Source of the DNA: Bacillus mobilis
Lineage (GTDB): Bacteria; Bacillota; Bacilli; Bacillales; Bacillaceae_G
Reading direction: 5' to 3'
DNA: 64,000 bases
NCBI RefSeq assembly: GCF_001884045.1
Contig: NZ_MACF01000086.1
Span: 62,001-126,000, forward strand
The translations under genes were made by a program, and so were the position numbers. Shown here piece by piece: positions 18,837 to 29,273 of this stretch (position 1 is its first letter; the number at the start of each line of letters is the position of its first letter). Below the pieces are notes generated by a model that was given only the letters and a program-made list of their open reading frames with translations, had not been told where the DNA came from and ran no database searches.

Positions 18837-19922
18837 ATGACTACATTCGTAACGGAATGGGAAAAGCAATTGGAGTTGTACCCAGAAGAATATCGTAAAG
18901 CATATCGCCGTGTAAAAAGAGCGAGCGAAGTTTTATTACGCGAACCAGAACCACAAGTTGGTTTAACACCGAAAGAAGTTATTTGGACGAAGAATAAAAC
19001 GAAGCTGTATCGTTACATTCCAAAACAAGAAAAAACACAGAGAGTTCCAATCCTATTAATATACGCACTTATTAATAAACCGTATATTATGGATTTAACT
19101 CCAGGAAATAGTTTAGTGGAATATTTAGTAGATCGTGGTTTTGATGTGTATATGCTTGATTGGGGCACATTTGGTTTAGAAGATAGTCATTTGAAATTTG
19201 ATGATTTCGTGTTCGACTATATTGCAAAAGCAGTGAAAAAAGTAATGCGAACTGCGAAATCGGACGAGATTTCTTTACTTGGTTATTGCATGGGTGGAAC
19301 GCTAACTTCTATTTATGCAGCACTTCATCCACACATGCCAATTCGCAACTTAATTTTTATGACAAGTCCTTTTGATTTCTCTGAAACAGGATTATACGGT
19401 CCTTTATTAGATGAGAAATATTTCAATTTAGATAAAGCGGTTGATACATTTGGAAATATTCCGCCAGAAATGATTGATTTCGGAAATAAGATGTTAAAAC
19501 CAATCACAAACTTTGTAGGTCCATATGTCGCTTTACTCGATCGTTCAGAAAATGAGCGCTTCGTCGAAAGCTGGAAATTAGTTCAAAAGTGGGTTGGTGA
19601 CGGTATCCCATTCCCAGGTGAATCGTATAGACAATGGATTCGCGATTTTTATCAAAATAATAAATTAGTGAAAGGTGAACTCGTTATTCGCGGACAAAAG
19701 GTAGACCTTGCAAATATTAAGGCGAATGTCTTGAATATTTCTGCGAAACGTGATCATATCGCACTGCCATGCCAAGTAGAAGCGTTGCTAGATCATATTT
19801 CTAGTACAGATAAACAATATGTATGTTTACCAACGGGACATATGTCGATCGTTTACGGTGGAACAGCGGTAAAACAAACATATCCGACGGTTGGAAATTG
19901 GCTGGAGGAGCGTTCTAATTAA
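18837..19922 (+). CDS. phaC: Class IV polyhydroxyalkanoate synthase catalytic subunit PhaC
   Basis: Polymerises (R)-3-hydroxyacyl-CoA at the granule surface. The 361-residue length is that of class III/IV synthases. The lipase-like box GYCMGG gives the nucleophile Cys151; Asp306 (SAKRDH) and His335 (PTGHMS) complete the triad at the positions known for Bacillus enzymes. With PhaR it forms the active class IV enzyme. RBS AAAAGGAGAT. A terminator follows. Confidence 0.95.
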   Translation: MTTFVTEWEKQLELYPEEYRKAYRRVKRASEVLLREPEPQVGLTPKEVIWTKNKTKLYRYIPKQEKTQRVPILLIYALINKPYIMDLTPGNSLVEYLVDRGFDVYMLDWGTFGLEDSHLKFDDFVFDYIAKAVKKVMRTAKSDEISLLGYCMGGTLTSIYAALHPHMPIRNLIFMTSPFDFSETGLYGPLLDEKYFNLDKAVDTFGNIPPEMIDFGNKMLKPITNFVGPYVALLDRSENERFVESWKLVQKWVGDGIPFPGESYRQWIRDFYQNNKLVKGELVIRGQKVDLANIKANVLNISAKRDHIALPCQVEALLDHISSTDKQYVCLPTGHMSIVYGGTAVKQTYPTVGNWLEERSN

Positions 19923-19928
19923 AAATAA

Positions 19929-19964
19929 AAAAATCCAACTAGCGTATGTTAGTTGGATTTTTTT
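19929..19964 (+). terminator. Terminator of phaRBC
   Basis: AAATCCAACT and AGTTGGATTT form a 10-bp stem around a 10-nt loop, then a T run. Confidence 0.9.
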
Positions 19965-20017
19965 ATGGGAAATAACAAAACATAGAAAGGAGAAATTTAT
20001 ATTTTAGGAGTATAATT

Positions 20018-21211
20018 ATGAAACTTATGACTGGTAAGTTGTTTTGGAATACAGGAGTTTCTATACCTTGTTATCCATCGTTAGAAAATGATATGATATG
20101 TGATGTGCTTATAGTCGGAAGCGGAGAAGCAGGTGCTCATATAGCGTATTCGTTAGCGAAAATTGGAATGCGTGTTACGCTCATTGAAAAAAGAGCAATC
20201 GCATGCGGTAGCACAGCTGCTAATACAGGTTTACTCCAATTTCTTCATGATAAATCGTTAACCTCACTGATCCATACATTTGGTGAAAAAAAAGGGGTAC
20301 GAGCATATAAGCTTTGTTACGAAGCGTTACGGACAATGGAGCAAGTTGTACCGACTCTCGATATTGATCCCCAGTTTATTCCGCGAAGTAGTTTGTATTA
20401 TGCAAGTAGCAATGAGGACGTATCGTTTTTACAAGAAGAATATAATACGTTACGCCATTATGGATTCCCGGTTGAATATTTTACCGATTCACATATGATG
20501 AAGAAGTATTCATTCACAAAACAAGCAGCGTTATATACGCATGGTGATGCCGAGGTGAATCCGTATTTATTAGCGCATAGCCTTTTGCATAAAGCAAATC
20601 AAATGGGTGCTACTATACATGAGCATACAGAGGCTGTACATATAAAAAAACGCCAAAATGATTTAATTTGTTACACGAAAACAGGAAATAAAGTTGTAGC
20701 AAAGAATATTATTATGGCGACAGGTTATGAAACACTTTTCGGAAAGAAAGAAAAAAATACAACAGTGGAAACATCATATGCAGTTGTGACAAATAAGATA
20801 GATTCATTTGAAGGCTGGCACGAACAATCATTAATTTGGGAAACAGCACGGCCTTACTTATATTTTCGAACGTATGAAAACCGTATTATTGTAGGTGGAT
20901 TAGATGAAGCGATGCAAATTCAAACAATCGGTGATACGAAATTATTGCATAAGCGTGATCTCCTTATTAACATTGTAAAAGAGATGTTCCCGCAGTATAA
21001 GAATATACAGGCAGAGTACTATTGGGCGGCAGCATTTGGTGGTAGCCATGACGGTCTCCCTATTTTAAAAGAAGACAAAAAGATACATAATTTGTTTTAC
21101 GCATTACCGTATGGAGGTAATGGGACTGTGTATGGAATGGTATTTGCCAAATTATTTGAGCAGTTATTTACAAATAAAGAAAGTGAAGATTTTTCTTTAT
21201 TTAATCGATAG
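20018..21211 (+). CDS. FAD-dependent oxidoreductase (DAO family)
   Basis: A 397-residue flavoprotein of the D-amino acid oxidase/glycine oxidase superfamily. The Rossmann motif VLIVGSGEAGAHIAYSLAK lies at about residues 30-48, followed by LIEK at the end of the second strand, and the C-terminal FAD contact AAAFGGSHDGLPIL is present. The substrate cannot be read from the sequence. ATG follows AGGAG. A channel gene starts 23 nt downstream, so the two are probably co-transcribed, although no functional link is evident. Confidence 0.8.
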   Translation: MKLMTGKLFWNTGVSIPCYPSLENDMICDVLIVGSGEAGAHIAYSLAKIGMRVTLIEKRAIACGSTAANTGLLQFLHDKSLTSLIHTFGEKKGVRAYKLCYEALRTMEQVVPTLDIDPQFIPRSSLYYASSNEDVSFLQEEYNTLRHYGFPVEYFTDSHMMKKYSFTKQAALYTHGDAEVNPYLLAHSLLHKANQMGATIHEHTEAVHIKKRQNDLICYTKTGNKVVAKNIIMATGYETLFGKKEKNTTVETSYAVVTNKIDSFEGWHEQSLIWETARPYLYFRTYENRIIVGGLDEAMQIQTIGDTKLLHKRDLLINIVKEMFPQYKNIQAEYYWAAAFGGSHDGLPILKEDKKIHNLFYALPYGGNGTVYGMVFAKLFEQLFTNKESEDFSLFNR

Positions 21212-21234
21212 AAAAAAGGTAGCGAAGTGATGGA

Positions 21235-22584
21235 ATGAGAGATATAAAAAAGTTTTTACAAAAATTACGTCCTGTACAACTCATTGTTTTGTTTTATTTA
21301 TTAGCAGTAGTTGTATCGGTGATATTGCTTAGTTTCCCGTTTGTTACGAAGGCTGGTGTGAAATGGACATTTATTGATGCCCTTTTTACATCTGTTAGTG
21401 CGGTAAGTGTTACGGGATTGTCTGTTGTTACGATTTCAGATACATTTACTACGGCAGGGATTATTATGTTAGCCCTTATTTTACAATTAGGCGGCTTAGG
21501 AATTATGGCACTTGGTACGTTCGTTTGGATTATAACAGGGAAAAAGATTGGTTTGCAGAGAAGAAGGCTCATTATGGCAGACCATAATCAAGGGAATTTA
21601 TCAGGCCTTGTAGAATTGATGCGCTCTATTTTAATTGTAATTATTTCGATAGAACTTATTGGAGCAATATTATTAGGTACAAGATTCTTACTTTACTTTC
21701 CAACTTGGCAAGAAGCTTATTTTCACGGTTTCTTTGCGGCTGTTAGTGCAACTACGAACGGCGGATTTGATTTAACAGGACAATCACTAATTCCGTATAA
21801 AAAAGATTACATTGTTCAAATGATTCATATGTTGCTTATTATTTTAGGGGCAATTGGTTTCCCGGTATTAATGGAAGTGAAACAATTCCTTAGTAAAAGG
21901 AAACAGCAACTATTTCGCTTTTCATTATTTACAAAATTGACGACAACAACATTTTTTGCGCTCGTTGTCGTTGGAACAATCATGATTTTTTTACTAGAAC
22001 GAAATCATTTTTTAGCAGGAAAGTCATGGCATGAAACAGTTTTCTATACATTATTCCAATCTGTGACGACGCGAAGTGGTGGACTTGCTACAATGGATAT
22101 ACGTGAATTGTCACAACCGACGCTTTTATTTATGAGTATATTAATGTTTATAGGAGCATCTCCAAGTTCGGTTGGGGGCGGAATACGTACAACAACATTT
22201 GCTGTTAGCATATTATCGTTATACACTTTTGCAAGAGGCGGAAGAACGGTTAGAGTCTTTAAACGTCAGCTACATGAAGAGGACGTGCTGAAAGCATCTG
22301 TCGTTATGACGATGGGGATTTTATTATGTGCCACAGCGCTATTTATTTTATCTATTACGGAAAACGTACCGCTTATGAGTTTAATTGTTGAAGTGTGTTC
22401 GGCTTTCGGGACGACAGGCCTATCGACAGGTATTACGCCAGATTTAACAACGGTTGGTAAACTTGTACTCATTGTACTTATGTTTATCGGGCGTGTCGGT
22501 ATTTTAACATTTATACTAGCTAGTGGTGGAAGAGAACAGCCACCTCGCTACAAATACCCGAAAGAGAGAATTATTATTGGATAA
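21235..22584 (+). CDS. ktrD: KtrD/TrkH-type potassium channel subunit
   Basis: Second K+ channel of the window, 449 residues, four pore repeats with TVTGLSV, ATTNGGFD, RSGGLA and FGTTGLS. The pore strings and the N-terminus (LRPVQLIVLFYLLAVVVS) differ from the KtrB-type protein at 13845 and fit the KtrD branch, whose partner KtrC is encoded elsewhere. The substitution of Thr/Asn by RSGG in repeat three is notable for a filter loop. The assignment to KtrD rather than KtrB is from remembered family features. Confidence 0.78.
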   Translation: MRDIKKFLQKLRPVQLIVLFYLLAVVVSVILLSFPFVTKAGVKWTFIDALFTSVSAVSVTGLSVVTISDTFTTAGIIMLALILQLGGLGIMALGTFVWIITGKKIGLQRRRLIMADHNQGNLSGLVELMRSILIVIISIELIGAILLGTRFLLYFPTWQEAYFHGFFAAVSATTNGGFDLTGQSLIPYKKDYIVQMIHMLLIILGAIGFPVLMEVKQFLSKRKQQLFRFSLFTKLTTTTFFALVVVGTIMIFLLERNHFLAGKSWHETVFYTLFQSVTTRSGGLATMDIRELSQPTLLFMSILMFIGASPSSVGGGIRTTTFAVSILSLYTFARGGRTVRVFKRQLHEEDVLKASVVMTMGILLCATALFILSITENVPLMSLIVEVCSAFGTTGLSTGITPDLTTVGKLVLIVLMFIGRVGILTFILASGGREQPPRYKYPKERIIIG

Positions 22585-22589
22585 TATGA

Positions 22590-22624
22590 AACCATTCTAC
22601 CTACGTTAGGTAGAATGGTTTTTT
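22590..22624. terminator. Bidirectional terminator after ktrD
   Basis: AACCATTCTACCTA and TAGGTAGAATGGTT form a 14-bp perfect stem around CGT, with T6 on the plus side. Confidence 0.9.
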
Positions 22625-22958
22625 AGTCGTTAATGCCAAATTGCGGATGCATAAAAGCATCCTTCTTATTCGTTACTTCTTTTTTTAGCAACTCTTGATT
22701 TTCTTCTGAAATCCACCCAATATCATTTGTAGGATGGATCCATTCTTCTCCAGCCATAATGGCAGGATCTACTTCATCACTCCAATTGTGAAGTGGACTA
22801 TTCTCGGAATCATATTTACTGTCTCCGATTACGACGTCATATTGATTTATGAAAGGTTGTTGCATCTTCTTTCCTGTTCCTTTAAAAGATGGGAAATTCA
22901 TTTGATGCGGGAGCGTTTCATCTAAAATTGGTGACTGAATTTTATCTTTCTTCTTCAT
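22623..22958 (-). CDS. Small conserved Bacillus protein (DUF3905-like)
   Basis: A 111-residue hydrophilic, acidic protein without signal peptide or membrane segment. Visible conserved-looking strings are QYDVVIGDSKYDSENSPLHNW and EEWIHPTNDIGW. It resembles the DUF3905 family of Bacillus, but this is from memory and unverified. ATG follows AAAAAGGAGC. It converges on ktrD through a shared terminator and is divergent from a small Lys/Asn-rich protein gene. Confidence 0.6.
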   Translation of the reverse strand: MKKKDKIQSPILDETLPHQMNFPSFKGTGKKMQQPFINQYDVVIGDSKYDSENSPLHNWSDEVDPAIMAGEEWIHPTNDIGWISEENQELLKKEVTNKKDAFMHPQFGIND

Positions 22959-23106
22959 AATAATTGCTCCTTTTTATAATGCTTTCTTCATAGGTAGTAT
23001 TTCCATCTAGCAGTTCTTATGTACTTGTTAACACTTGCCAGTAATAATTATTGTGTGTTGATTCAAACTAGAGTAGAAAGTGAATCCTTGAGAGCAGGTG
23101 AATGTA

Positions 23107-23259
23107 TTGGTAAAAAGAAAAGTGAAACAAAATGCGGCAATCAATAATAATAAAACTCCGAAAGAAAGCTTACCAGATGCAGAATTTGCATTAGAGTATG
23201 AAGGAGAAAATAGCGCGAAGTATGCAAATCGTAATTCAAAAAAAGGTAAACAAAAATGA
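23107..23259 (+). CDS. Small basic protein, possible minor SASP (TTG start)
   Basis: A 50-residue Lys/Asn/Glu-rich protein beginning (M)VKRKVKQNAAINNNK and ending NRNSKKGKQK. It has AGGTGA 6 nt before the TTG and its stop codon lies in the arm of a strong terminator, so it has its own transcription unit. The N-terminus recalls minor spore proteins such as SspO, but the rest does not clearly match. Function is not recognised. Confidence 0.6.
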   Translation: MVKRKVKQNAAINNNKTPKESLPDAEFALEYEGENSAKYANRNSKKGKQK

Positions 23260-23287
23260 GGCGTTTTTTACAAACGCCTCATTTTTT
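23253..23287 (+). terminator. Terminator of the small protein gene
   Basis: AAAATGAGGCGTTT and AAACGCCTCATTTT form a 14-bp stem with T7; the stop codon TGA is inside the first arm. Confidence 0.9.
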
Positions 23288-23487
23288 TGTGGGATTATAA
23301 AGGTTTTTTTAATTATTTGTAAATTTAGTGTTCATTATTAGCAGAAAAATGCGAAAAAACATAGAAGTAGCAACGTATTACACAAAAACAAACAACAAAC
23401 AAAAGATTAATGTTGGTTTAATACTGCTTTTACACTAGTTGTTTATATTTGAATTGTACATAAGATTTATAAAAGGAGAGAGAGACA

Positions 23488-24564
23488 GTGAAAAAAACAA
23501 TCTTTAAAGCTGTAGCGACTGGAATGGTATTTTCGTTATTAATGGGGTGTGGTGCAAAGAAAGAAGAAAGTGCTGGGGCAAAAGTGAAAGATGATAAATT
23601 ATCTGGATCATTGACTGTTTACACAGCGATTGAAGAAGAACTTGTACCAATTTATCTTGATTCTTTTAAACAGAAGTATCCAGATGTAAAACTGAACATT
23701 GTTCGTGATTCAACTGGAGTTATTACAGCGAAATTGCTAGCTGAAGGAAAAAATACACAAGCAGATGTTGTATGGGGAACAGCAGCGTCTAGTCTACTAG
23801 CTTTAGATAAAAAAGATATGTTAAAAGGATACTCTCCAAAAGGAGCAGATCGTGTTCTCACGCAATTTAAAGATGATAAGCAACCAGAAAAATGGGTAGG
23901 TAATACGGCATTTATGACGGGGATTGCTGTAAATAAAGAAGAATTAAAGAAGAAAAATTTACCGATGCCAGAATCATATGAAGACTTAACGAAACCAGAA
24001 TATAAAGGAACGCTTGTTATGCCACATCCGGCTTCTTCTGGAACAGGATTTTTAACAGTTTCTGCATGGTTACAAATTATGGGTGAAGATAAAGGCTGGG
24101 ATTACATGAAGAAACTTCATGATAATATGGCAACTTATACTCACTCAGGATCAAAACCAGCGAAATTAGCAGGCGCGGGTGAATATCCAGTGGGCGTATC
24201 AATGGTTTATAGTGCTTTGAAAGAGAAACAAAAAGGTGCACCAGTTGAAGTTGTATTGCCGAAAGAAGGATTAGGATGGGAAGTAGAAGCGAACGCACTT
24301 ATTAAAAAAGATAATGCAAAAAATGAAAAATTAGCGCAAGCATTTTTAGATTGGGCAATTACTGATGATGTAATGAAGTTATACTTCGAGAAAAATGGAT
24401 TTGCGACAATTAAAAATGATTATAAACTTCCAGATGGATTCCCTAAAGATGTAACAGAAAAGTTATACAAAAAGAATGACTTTAAATGGGCAGCAGAAAA
24501 TCGCGATAAAATTTTAGAAAAATGGGAAAAAGAGTTTGGCCAAAAAGCAGAACCGAAAAAGTAA
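23488..24564 (+). CDS. phnS: 2-aminoethylphosphonate ABC transporter substrate-binding lipoprotein
   Basis: Extracellular binding protein of 358 residues. Signal peptide with lipobox LLMGC (Cys22), then an SBP_bac family fold ([54 protein letters not shown]), the Fe3+/AEP-type family. GTG start after AAAGGAG. Its AEP role is inferred from phnX and phnW downstream in the same run of genes; by itself the sequence is also compatible with iron or spermidine binding. First gene of the operon. Confidence 0.85.
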   Translation: MKKTIFKAVATGMVFSLLMGCGAKKEESAGAKVKDDKLSGSLTVYTAIEEELVPIYLDSFKQKYPDVKLNIVRDSTGVITAKLLAEGKNTQADVVWGTAASSLLALDKKDMLKGYSPKGADRVLTQFKDDKQPEKWVGNTAFMTGIAVNKEELKKKNLPMPESYEDLTKPEYKGTLVMPHPASSGTGFLTVSAWLQIMGEDKGWDYMKKLHDNMATYTHSGSKPAKLAGAGEYPVGVSMVYSALKEKQKGAPVEVVLPKEGLGWEVEANALIKKDNAKNEKLAQAFLDWAITDDVMKLYFEKNGFATIKNDYKLPDGFPKDVTEKLYKKNDFKWAAENRDKILEKWEKEFGQKAEPKK

Positions 24565-24584
24565 GTGAGTGGGAGAGAGAAAAA

Positions 24585-25586
24585 ATGAGCGAATATTTAT
24601 CAATTCAACACATTCAAAAACAGTTTGATGCATTTACAGCGTTAAAAGATATTTCTTTTACTGTGAAAAAAAATGAGTTTGTATGTTTATTAGGCCCAAG
24701 TGGTTGTGGGAAAACGACATTGCTTCGAATTTTAGCAGGGCTAGAAGAGGCAACAACAGGTAGTATAGCTGTCAATGGAAAAGATATTACAGCATTACCT
24801 CCTGGAAAGAGGAACTTCGGAATGGTGTTTCAATCGTATGCATTATTTCCGAATTTAACAGCACTTGAAAATATTGAATACGGCTTAAAGACAAAAAAAT
24901 ATGGAAAAGCAGAAGTAAAAGAGAAAGCGCTAGAGGCGTTGGAACTAGTTGATTTACTGAATGTAAAAGATAAATATCCTGCTCAAATGTCTGGTGGACA
25001 ACAGCAGCGAGTGGCACTTGCACGTGCACTCGCTCTGTCTCCGGATATTTTGTTACTGGATGAGCCGTTATCTGCTTTAGATGCAAAAGTACGTGAAAAG
25101 TTACGTAGAGAAATGCGTGATTTGCAAGAAAAAGTAGGAGTAACAACTATTATGGTCACGCATGATCAAGAAGAGGCATTAACGATGGCTGATAAAATTG
25201 TTGTAATGAATCATGCGGAAATTATGCAGATTGGAACACCAGAGGAGATTTATCAAAGACCAGCCAATCCGTTTGTGGCAGATTTTATTGGTTCTATTAA
25301 TTTCTTTTCGAAAAATAATGAAGAGCATGCAATTCGTCCTGAACATGTAACAATTGTACAAAATGATGGTATTAAAACGGTTGTGGAAAGTATGGAATTT
25401 CGTGGATCTGTATATCGGACGGAAGTGCGAGTAGTAGAAGAGAAAACACATCTTTATAACGAGAAAATTGTAGTGGATATATTGGCATCAGAAGTAGAAA
25501 AAACCGCTATTAGAAAAGGAAAGCCGATTCAAATCTCTTTCTCAGAAAATCATATGTTGTCATATGGAAAGAAGGTCATTGTATAG
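24585..25586 (+). CDS. phnT: AEP ABC transporter ATP-binding protein
   Basis: ATPase of 333 residues. Walker [11 protein letters not shown]-loop, signature [15 protein letters not shown], Walker [13 protein letters not shown] and switch His ([10 protein letters not shown]) are all present, followed by a TOBE-like C-terminal domain. The frame is open upstream into the binding-protein gene, but ATG 24585 after GGGAGAGAG is the natural start. Its stop touches the permease start. Drives import of 2-aminoethylphosphonate by context. Confidence 0.88.
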   Translation: MSEYLSIQHIQKQFDAFTALKDISFTVKKNEFVCLLGPSGCGKTTLLRILAGLEEATTGSIAVNGKDITALPPGKRNFGMVFQSYALFPNLTALENIEYGLKTKKYGKAEVKEKALEALELVDLLNVKDKYPAQMSGGQQQRVALARALALSPDILLLDEPLSALDAKVREKLRREMRDLQEKVGVTTIMVTHDQEEALTMADKIVVMNHAEIMQIGTPEEIYQRPANPFVADFIGSINFFSKNNEEHAIRPEHVTIVQNDGIKTVVESMEFRGSVYRTEVRVVEEKTHLYNEKIVVDILASEVEKTAIRKGKPIQISFSENHMLSYGKKVIV

Positions 25587-27344
25587 ATGGAGATGTTAGA
25601 AAATTTCAAGGTAGAAAGTACGAAAAAAAAGATTAAGAGACGTATTGGTAAAGAAGAGTGGATACAAAGACTATTAATTATTGGTATGCTTCTTGCTTTT
25701 TTGATCATGCTTGTATTACCTCTATTACAATTGTTTACACAAGCTTTTTACGATAAAGATGGAGCTTTCGTTGGTGTTGCGAATTTCAGTAAATATTTCA
25801 CAACACCAACGCTAGTTCAATCATTACAAAATACGATATGGATTTCGGGCGCGACAACAATTATTGCAGTGACACTCGCTTTCGCCTACGCCTATGCGAT
25901 TGCTCGTACGAATGTGTTTGGGAAGCGTGTATTCCAATATATCGCGTTGTTACCACTATTCGCACCAACGATGATGCACGGTATCGCACTGACATATTTA
26001 TTTGGTAATCAAGGGTTAGTAACGAAAGGAATGTTTGGTTTGTTTGAAGGGATACAAATCCCTTTATATGGACCAGTAGGAATTGTAATTGCTGAAGTTA
26101 TGTATACATTTCCGCAAGCTTTTCTTATATTATTAATTGCTTTTCAAGGCTCTGATTATCGTTTATATGAAGCTTCTAATATGTTAGGAGCGAGTAAAAT
26201 AAAGCAATTTTTCACTGTTACTTTACCTAGTGTAAAGTACGGATTAATTAGTGCAATGTTCGTTGTGTTTACACTTAGTTTCACTGATTTTGGGGCACCA
26301 AAAATTGTTGGTGGACAATATAATGTACTTGCTACTGATGTATATAAGCAAGTAATTGGGCAACAAAATATGCCGATGGGTGCAACTGTCGGAATGATTT
26401 TATTAATCCCTGCTATATTTGCATTTGCAGTTGATCGTATTACGCAAAGAAAGCAGGCGAATCTCTTATCTTCCAAATCAGTACCTTACAGAATAATAAA
26501 TAATAAGAAACGAGATGTTATTTCATTCGTATACTGTAGCGTAGTAACGCTTATGATCATTCTATTATTTGTGGCAGTTGGTATTGCAGCAAGTGTGAAA
26601 GTATGGCCATATAATATGAGCTTTACATTTGAGCATTTTAACTTTTCCAGTTTAACAGGAGATGGACTTGAAGCGTTTAAAAACAGCGTAATTGTTTCAG
26701 CAATCACAGCGGTTATTGGAGCGGTTTTAACATTTATGTTCGCTTATGCGATTGAAAAAATAGATCAGCTACAATTTTTCCGAAAAGCAGGTTACTTTTT
26801 CTCTATCGTCCCTTTAGCGATACCGGGTTTAGTACTTGGGTTAGGCTATGTCTTCTTCTTTAGTCAACCAACCATACAAATCTTTGGACTTTCCGTAACG
26901 AATCCGTTTCATTCTCTATACGGAACAATCGCTGTGCTAGTACTAGTCAATATTATTCATTTTTATTCTGTAACATTTGTTACGGCAACAACAGCTTTAA
27001 AGAAATTAGATCGAGAGTTTGAACTTGTTTCACAGTCGATGGGAATTCCGTTTTATAAAACATTCTTTCGAGTAACAGTACCGATGTGTTTACCGGCGAT
27101 TTTAGAAATGGTAATGTACTACTTCGTAAATTCAATGGTAACTGTTTCGGCAGTTGTATTCCTATATGCAGCTGATTTTAAACTAGCTGCTGTATCAATT
27201 GTAAACATGGATGATGCAGGAAATGTAGCACCAGCAGCTGCCATGAGTGTACTTATTGTTGTTACAAATATTGTAGTAAGAGTTGTATATGAATGGGGAA
27301 CGAAAGCACTTCGTAACCGAACTTCACAATGGCAAAAAAGATAA
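25587..27344 (+). CDS. phnU: AEP ABC transporter permease (fused two-domain)
   Basis: Permease of 585 residues with about twelve transmembrane segments: two binding-protein-dependent transport domains in tandem, the first around 90-290 with the EAA-type loop EASNMLGASKIKQFFTVTLP, the second around 370-575 with LVSQSMGIPFYKTFFRVTVP. Each EAA loop contacts the ATPase. The start follows directly on the phnT stop (TAGATG). Single-chain double permeases are usual in the FbpB/PhnU-type importers. Confidence 0.88.
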   Translation: MEMLENFKVESTKKKIKRRIGKEEWIQRLLIIGMLLAFLIMLVLPLLQLFTQAFYDKDGAFVGVANFSKYFTTPTLVQSLQNTIWISGATTIIAVTLAFAYAYAIARTNVFGKRVFQYIALLPLFAPTMMHGIALTYLFGNQGLVTKGMFGLFEGIQIPLYGPVGIVIAEVMYTFPQAFLILLIAFQGSDYRLYEASNMLGASKIKQFFTVTLPSVKYGLISAMFVVFTLSFTDFGAPKIVGGQYNVLATDVYKQVIGQQNMPMGATVGMILLIPAIFAFAVDRITQRKQANLLSSKSVPYRIINNKKRDVISFVYCSVVTLMIILLFVAVGIAASVKVWPYNMSFTFEHFNFSSLTGDGLEAFKNSVIVSAITAVIGAVLTFMFAYAIEKIDQLQFFRKAGYFFSIVPLAIPGLVLGLGYVFFFSQPTIQIFGLSVTNPFHSLYGTIAVLVLVNIIHFYSVTFVTATTALKKLDREFELVSQSMGIPFYKTFFRVTVPMCLPAILEMVMYYFVNSMVTVSAVVFLYAADFKLAAVSIVNMDDAGNVAPAAAMSVLIVVTNIVVRVVYEWGTKALRNRTSQWQKR

Positions 27345-27365
27345 ATAAGAAGGGTGATGGATTGA

Positions 27366-28160
27366 ATGAAAATAGAAGCAATTATTTTTGATTGGGCGGG
27401 TACGACAGTTGATTATGGATGTTTTGCACCACTGGAAGTATTTATGGAGATTTTCCATAAACGCGGTGTTGAAATTACTGCAGAAGAAGCTCGTAAGCCA
27501 ATGGGGTTATTGAAAATTGATCATGTTAGGGCATTAACAGAGATGCCTCGTATTGCGAGTGAGTGGAATCGTGTTTTCGGACAATTACCAACAGAAGCAG
27601 ATATTCAGGAGATGTATGAAGAATTTGAAGAAATTCTCTTCGCTATTTTACCGCGCTATGCGTCGCCGATTAATGGAGTAAAAGAAGTGATTGCTTCTTT
27701 ACGTGAAAGAGGAATTAAAATTGGTTCAACGACTGGTTATACGAGAGAAATGATGGATATTGTAGCAAGAGAAGCAGCGCTACAAGGGTATAAACCTGAT
27801 TTTCTTGTAACGCCAGATGATGTTCCAGCGGGTCGTCCATATCCGTGGATGTGTTATAAAAATGCGATGGAACTTGGGGTATATCCAATGAATCATATGA
27901 TAAAAGTTGGAGACACGGTATCGGATATGAAAGAGGGAAGAAATGCTGGAATGTGGACAGTTGGTGTCATTCTTGGCAGTAGCGAGCTTGGTTTAACGGA
28001 AGAAGAAGTGGAGAATATGGATTCGATAGAACTTCGTGAAAAAATAGAAGTAGTTCGCAATCGTTTCGTTGAAAATGGAGCGCACTTTACGATAGAAACG
28101 ATGCAGGAACTCGAAAGCGTAATGGAACATATCGAGAAACAAGAACTTATTATTTCATAA
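27366..28160 (+). CDS. phnX: Phosphonoacetaldehyde hydrolase PhnX
   Basis: HAD-superfamily phosphonatase cleaving phosphonoacetaldehyde to acetaldehyde and phosphate. The 264 residues include the nucleophile Asp9 in FDWAGTT, the Schiff-base Lys50 (MGLLKIDHV), and the Mg2+ site KVGDTVSDMKEG. The crystallised B. cereus enzyme is numbered three higher (Asp12/Lys53). Here the three codons in front of this ATG read ATG-GAT-TGA, so that longer start is closed and translation must begin at 27366 (AAGGGTG upstream). 21 nt after phnU, 15 nt before phnW. Confidence 0.95.
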   Translation: MKIEAIIFDWAGTTVDYGCFAPLEVFMEIFHKRGVEITAEEARKPMGLLKIDHVRALTEMPRIASEWNRVFGQLPTEADIQEMYEEFEEILFAILPRYASPINGVKEVIASLRERGIKIGSTTGYTREMMDIVAREAALQGYKPDFLVTPDDVPAGRPYPWMCYKNAMELGVYPMNHMIKVGDTVSDMKEGRNAGMWTVGVILGSSELGLTEEEVENMDSIELREKIEVVRNRFVENGAHFTIETMQELESVMEHIEKQELIIS

Positions 28161-28175
28161 AAGGGGAATAGGATC

Positions 28176-29273
28176 ATGACTGAAAATCACTACTTATTAT
28201 TAACACCAGGACCATTAACGACAACAAAAACGGTAAAAGAAGTTATGTTATACGATTGGTGTACGTGGGATGCTGAATATAACACGATGGTGCAAGATGT
28301 AAGAGCTAAACTTGTATTGTTAGCAACGAAGGAAGAAGAGAAATATACGACTGTTCTCATGCAAGGAAGCGGTACGTTTTCAGTTGAAGCAGTAATCGGT
28401 TCTGTTATTCCTAAAAATGGAAAATTGCTTGTTTGTACAAATGGTGCGTACGGTAAGCGAATTGTACAAATGGCAAAGATGTTACATATAGATGTGGTGG
28501 TTAGTCAAACGGAAGAATGGGAGCCTACTAATATTGCAGAAGTAGAAAAGATATTACAACAAGATAAAGAGATTACACATATTGCAGTTGTTCATTGTGA
28601 AACAACAACAGGTATTATCAATCCAATTGTAGATGTATGTAAATTAGGGAAGCAATATGGAAAAGTAACACTAGTTGATGCAATGAGTAGTTTTGGTGGT
28701 ATTGAAATAGATATTGCTGAGTTGCAAATTGACTTTCTAATTAGTAGTGCGAATAAATGTATTCAAGGGGTTCCTGGGTTTGGCTTTGTTATTGCAAAGC
28801 GCGATGAATTGTTGAAATGTAAAGGGCAGGCACGTTCATTATCATTAGATTTATACGATCAGTGGGAGACGATGGAAAATCAAAATGGAAAATGGCGTTT
28901 TACGTCACCTACACATGTTGTACATGCTTTTTATCAAGCACTACTTGAATTAGAAAAAGAGGGCGGAGTAAAAGCGCGTTACAATCGATATTATAACAAT
29001 CAAAAACTATTAGTGAATAGAATGAGAGAAATCGGATTTAAGTCACTAGTAGATGAAAAATATCAATCGCCTATTATTACATCTTTCATTTATCCAGAAG
29101 AGTGGTTTGATTTTGGGCAGTTATACAATGAATTAAAGCGCGATGGATTTGTTATTTATCCAGGTAAAATTTCAAAAGTAGATACATTCCGCATTGGAAA
29201 TATCGGTGATGTACATGAGGCAGATATTAATCGTTTAGTTGATAGTATTGCTAAAGGAGTTGTTATAGGTTGA
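28176..29273 (+). CDS. phnW: 2-aminoethylphosphonate-pyruvate transaminase PhnW
   Basis: PLP enzyme that converts AEP and pyruvate to phosphonoacetaldehyde and alanine, feeding PhnX. Class V aminotransferase of 365 residues, N-terminal [17 protein letters not shown] signature, GSGTFSVEA for phosphate binding, DAMSSFGG carrying the PLP aspartate and Lys194 in [20 protein letters not shown]. Ends in a 4-nt TTGA overlap with the next gene. Confidence 0.95.
   Translation: MTENHYLLLTPGPLTTTKTVKEVMLYDWCTWDAEYNTMVQDVRAKLVLLATKEEEKYTTVLMQGSGTFSVEAVIGSVIPKNGKLLVCTNGAYGKRIVQMAKMLHIDVVVSQTEEWEPTNIAEVEKILQQDKEITHIAVVHCETTTGIINPIVDVCKLGKQYGKVTLVDAMSSFGGIEIDIAELQIDFLISSANKCIQGVPGFGFVIAKRDELLKCKGQARSLSLDLYDQWETMENQNGKWRFTSPTHVVHAFYQALLELEKEGGVKARYNRYYNNQKLLVNRMREIGFKSLVDEKYQSPIITSFIYPEEWFDFGQLYNELKRDGFVIYPGKISKVDTFRIGNIGDVHEADINRLVDSIAKGVVIG

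Noticed and set aside
23382-23405. ACAAA direct repeats as a CRISPR or iteron array
   Set aside because: The units are about 5-7 nt with no spacers; at best a DeoR-type operator.
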